The notes beneath the pieces are model-generated. The model was not told where the DNA came from and ran no database searches. It worked only from the letters and a program-made list of their open reading frames with translations. A program made the position numbers and the translations under genes. Shown here one piece after another: positions 62,173-64,000 of a stretch of DNA of 64,000 bases. Each line of letters opens with the position of its first letter. Positions within the stretch are counted from its first letter, which is position 1. The stretch covers positions 90,743 through 154,742 of the forward strand of contig NZ_SLXE01000002.1 of NCBI RefSeq assembly GCF_004341385.1, given 5' to 3'. This DNA comes from Uruburuella suis (GTDB lineage: Bacteria; Pseudomonadota; Gammaproteobacteria; Burkholderiales; Neisseriaceae).

Positions 62173-63846
62173 ATGGAAAAAATCTGGTTGCAAAGCTATG
62201 AAGCCGGTGTGCCGGCCGAAATCGACATCAGCCGCTACGAGTCGATTATCAGCGTGTTTGAAGAGAGCGTGCAGAAATACGGCGCGCAAACCGCCTTTGA
62301 AAACATGGGCAAAGGCCTCAGCTATGCCGAATTGGCGCAGCAGGCGCAGCAATTTGCCTCATTTTTGCAAAACACGCTCAAGCTGCCGCGCGGCGAGCGT
62401 GTGGCGGTGATGCTGCCCAATGTGTTGCAATATCCCATCGCCATTTTCGGCATTTTGCAGGCCGGGCTGGTGGTGGTCAACACCAACCCGCTCTACACCC
62501 CGCGCGAATTGGAACACCAGCTCAACGACAGCGGCGCCACCACCATCATCGTGCTGGAAAACTTTGCCAACACGCTCGAATTGGTGCTGCCCAAAACGCA
62601 AATTAAAAATGTGATTGTGGCCACCATCGGCGATATGTTCGGCGCGCTCAAAGGAGCGCTGATGAATTTTGTGATCCGCAAAATCAAAAAAATGGTGCCC
62701 GACTACCGCATTACCGGCGCGATTCCTTTCAAACAAGCCATGGCGCAAGGCGCGGCGCAGGCTTTTATGCCCGTGGCCCTGGCGCGCGGCGACACCGCTT
62801 TTCTGCAATACACCGGCGGCACCACCGGCGTGGCCAAAGGCGCGGTGCTCAGCCACGGCAATATCTGCGCCAATATGATGCAGGGCGCGGAATGGATTCA
62901 AAACCAGCTCACGCCCGGCAAAGAAGTGGTTACCGCCGCATTGCCGCTTTACCATGTGTTTGCGCTCACGGTAAACCTGATGATTTTCATGCAGGCCGGC
63001 GCGCGCATTTTGCTCATCACCAACCCGCGCGACATGAAAAGCTTTATCGGCGATTTGAAAAAACACAAAATCAGCGTGTTTATCGGCGTGAACACCTTGT
63101 TTAACGCCATGGTCAACCGCCCCGATTTTGCCGAAGTGGATTTCTCCGGCCTCAAGCTCACGCTCGGCGGCGGCATGGCCACCCAAAAAGCCGTGGCCGA
63201 AAAATGGAAAAACATCACCGGCACACCGATTGTGGAAGCCTACGGCCTCACTGAAGCAAGCCCCGGTGTGTGCTGTAATCCGCTCAACATCCCCGCCTAC
63301 ACCGGCAGCATCGGCCTGCCCGTGCCTTCCACCGAAGTGGAATTGCGCGATGCCGATGGCAAGCTTGTGGCGCAAGGCATGCCCGGCGAAATGTGGGTGA
63401 AAGGCCCGCAAGTGATGCAGGGCTATTGGCAGCGGCCGCAAGAAACCGCCAAAACCATCGATGCACGCGGCTTTCTCGAAACCGGCGACATTGCCGTGAT
63501 GGATGAAAAAGGCTGGTTTAAGCTTGTAGACCGCAAAAAAGATTTGATTGTGGTGTCGGGCTTTAATGTGTATCCCAACGAAATCGAAGAAGTGGTGGCG
63601 CATCACGCCAAAGTGCTCGAAGTGGCCTGCATCGGCGTGGCCAGCGAGAAAACCGGCGAAGCGCTGAAATTATTTGTGGTGAAAAAAGATGCCTCGCTCA
63701 CGCGCGAAGAATTAATCGCTTATTGCCGCCAAGAGCTCACCGCCTATAAAGTGCCCAAAGACATCGAATTTCGCGACGAGCTGCCCAAATCAAACGTGGG
63801 CAAAATCCTGCGCCGCGAATTGCGCGAAGAAGCGCAGCAAGCTTGA
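62173..63846 (+). CDS. fadD: Long-chain fatty acid--CoA ligase
   Basis: 557 residues, ANL adenylating enzyme. ATP loop YTGGTTGVAKGA (about 214-225), YGLTEASP (about 357) , TGDIAVMDEKG and the hinge DRKKDLIVVSGFNVYPNEIE; final Lys in SNVGKILRREL. The opening MEKIWLQSYEAGVPAEID is typical of FadD. Activates fatty acids for degradation or membrane lipid use. Well conserved and intact; followed by a DUS terminator. Confidence 0.95.
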   Translation: MEKIWLQSYEAGVPAEIDISRYESIISVFEESVQKYGAQTAFENMGKGLSYAELAQQAQQFASFLQNTLKLPRGERVAVMLPNVLQYPIAIFGILQAGLVVVNTNPLYTPRELEHQLNDSGATTIIVLENFANTLELVLPKTQIKNVIVATIGDMFGALKGALMNFVIRKIKKMVPDYRITGAIPFKQAMAQGAAQAFMPVALARGDTAFLQYTGGTTGVAKGAVLSHGNICANMMQGAEWIQNQLTPGKEVVTAALPLYHVFALTVNLMIFMQAGARILLITNPRDMKSFIGDLKKHKISVFIGVNTLFNAMVNRPDFAEVDFSGLKLTLGGGMATQKAVAEKWKNITGTPIVEAYGLTEASPGVCCNPLNIPAYTGSIGLPVPSTEVELRDADGKLVAQGMPGEMWVKGPQVMQGYWQRPQETAKTIDARGFLETGDIAVMDEKGWFKLVDRKKDLIVVSGFNVYPNEIEEVVAHHAKVLEVACIGVASEKTGEALKLFVVKKDASLTREELIAYCRQELTAYKVPKDIEFRDELPKSNVGKILRRELREEAQQA

Positions 63847-63859
63847 GCTTTTTCATCCG

Positions 63860-63894
63860 AGGCCGTCTGAAACATTTTTCAGACGGCCTTTTTG
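63860..63894 (+). terminator. DUS-based terminator after fadD
   Basis: AGGCCGTCTGAAA pairs with TTTCAGACGGCCT around a 4-base loop, followed by TTTTT. Confidence 0.85.
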
Positions 63895-63900
63895 TCGCTA

Positions 63901-64000
63901 GGGCATCCTGACAATTACTTGTCATAAAAATAATCAGATAAAAGAAAGGCAGATAAGTTAAAATTTTTGTCGCCAAACAAAACATACTTATCTGCCATGC
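63901..64000. mobile_element. Probable left end of an insertion sequence (cut by window edge)
   Basis: Begins GGGCATCCTGACA right after CTA; the same 13 bases (inverted) end the MITE at 14098. An 11-bp inverted repeat GGCAGATAAGT (63948-63958) / ACTTATCTGCC (63986-63996) follows. No transposase is visible yet. The terminus match and the TA flank are the only evidence. Confidence 0.4.

Noticed and set aside
62359..63606. 415-codon minus-strand frame inside fadD
   Set aside because: His-rich antisense shadow; the plus strand encodes a complete acyl-CoA ligase.

Overview
The window comes from a Neisseriaceae chromosome, most likely a Neisseria-type species. The 12-mer DNA uptake sequence AGGCCGTCTGAA (AG-DUS dialect) and its complement occur throughout, often as inverted pairs that form terminators. 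The housekeeping proteins (Prs, MnmA, RplY, AceE/AceF/LpdA with an E3-fused lipoyl domain) are close to neisserial proteins as I remember them, and the tmRNA tag ANDETYALAA fits the family. These assignments rest on recognition only; no search was run.

Layout. 1-8.4 kb: putA (cut by the window edge), an ornithine cyclodeaminase/pyrroline-2-carboxylate reductase-family gene, a divergent XRE-cupin regulator and an MHS-family transporter, which together look like a proline/ornithine catabolism module; then a DHA2 efflux pump and ppk2. 8.5-16.4 kb: an SDR with a substituted catalytic Tyr, hpnE-hpnD (squalene synthesis), hscA-fdx-iscX (Fe-S assembly), a BPSS1780-type membrane protein and a DUF1841 protein. 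16.5-16.8 kb: ssrA (tmRNA).

16.8-28.9 kb: a genomic island of about 12 kb in the 3' end of ssrA, bounded by a 14-bp direct repeat. It carries a P4-type integrase, a cargo segment (Fic, an orphan HTH antitoxin, a Phd/PIN pair, an unrecognised AT-rich gene), an AlpA-like regulator followed by small unknown genes, a zinc-finger/Toprim primase and a DUF927 helicase. These are followed by a 9-copy iteron array (candidate origin), a HigBA pair with visible operators, and a phage small-terminase-like protein with an HTH protein. This is the layout of a phage satellite (Gram-negative PICI/P4-like) and is the most interesting system in the window.

29.3-34.3 kb: a one-direction oxidoreductase cluster (two SDRs, ABM monooxygenase, ALDH, SnoaL-like, HbpS/GlcG-like). 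34.7-40.0 kb: moaD-moaE-mobA-moeA (molybdopterin) facing away from narX-narL, a link between molybdenum cofactor and nitrate respiration. 40.2-40.8 kb: a nest of small inverted-repeat elements inserted inside one another. 40.9-45.7 kb: a complete type I secretion apparatus (TolC, ABC, HlyD) with no substrate in view. 45.9-51.4 kb: lolB-ispE, two tRNA-Gln genes, prs and rplY, with a TPR protein upstream. 51.5-58.9 kb: alpha-carbonic anhydrase and the pyruvate dehydrogenase cluster aceE-aceF-lpdA. 59.3-63.9 kb: Smr protein, SDR, mnmA, fadD. The last 100 bases look like the start of another mobile element.
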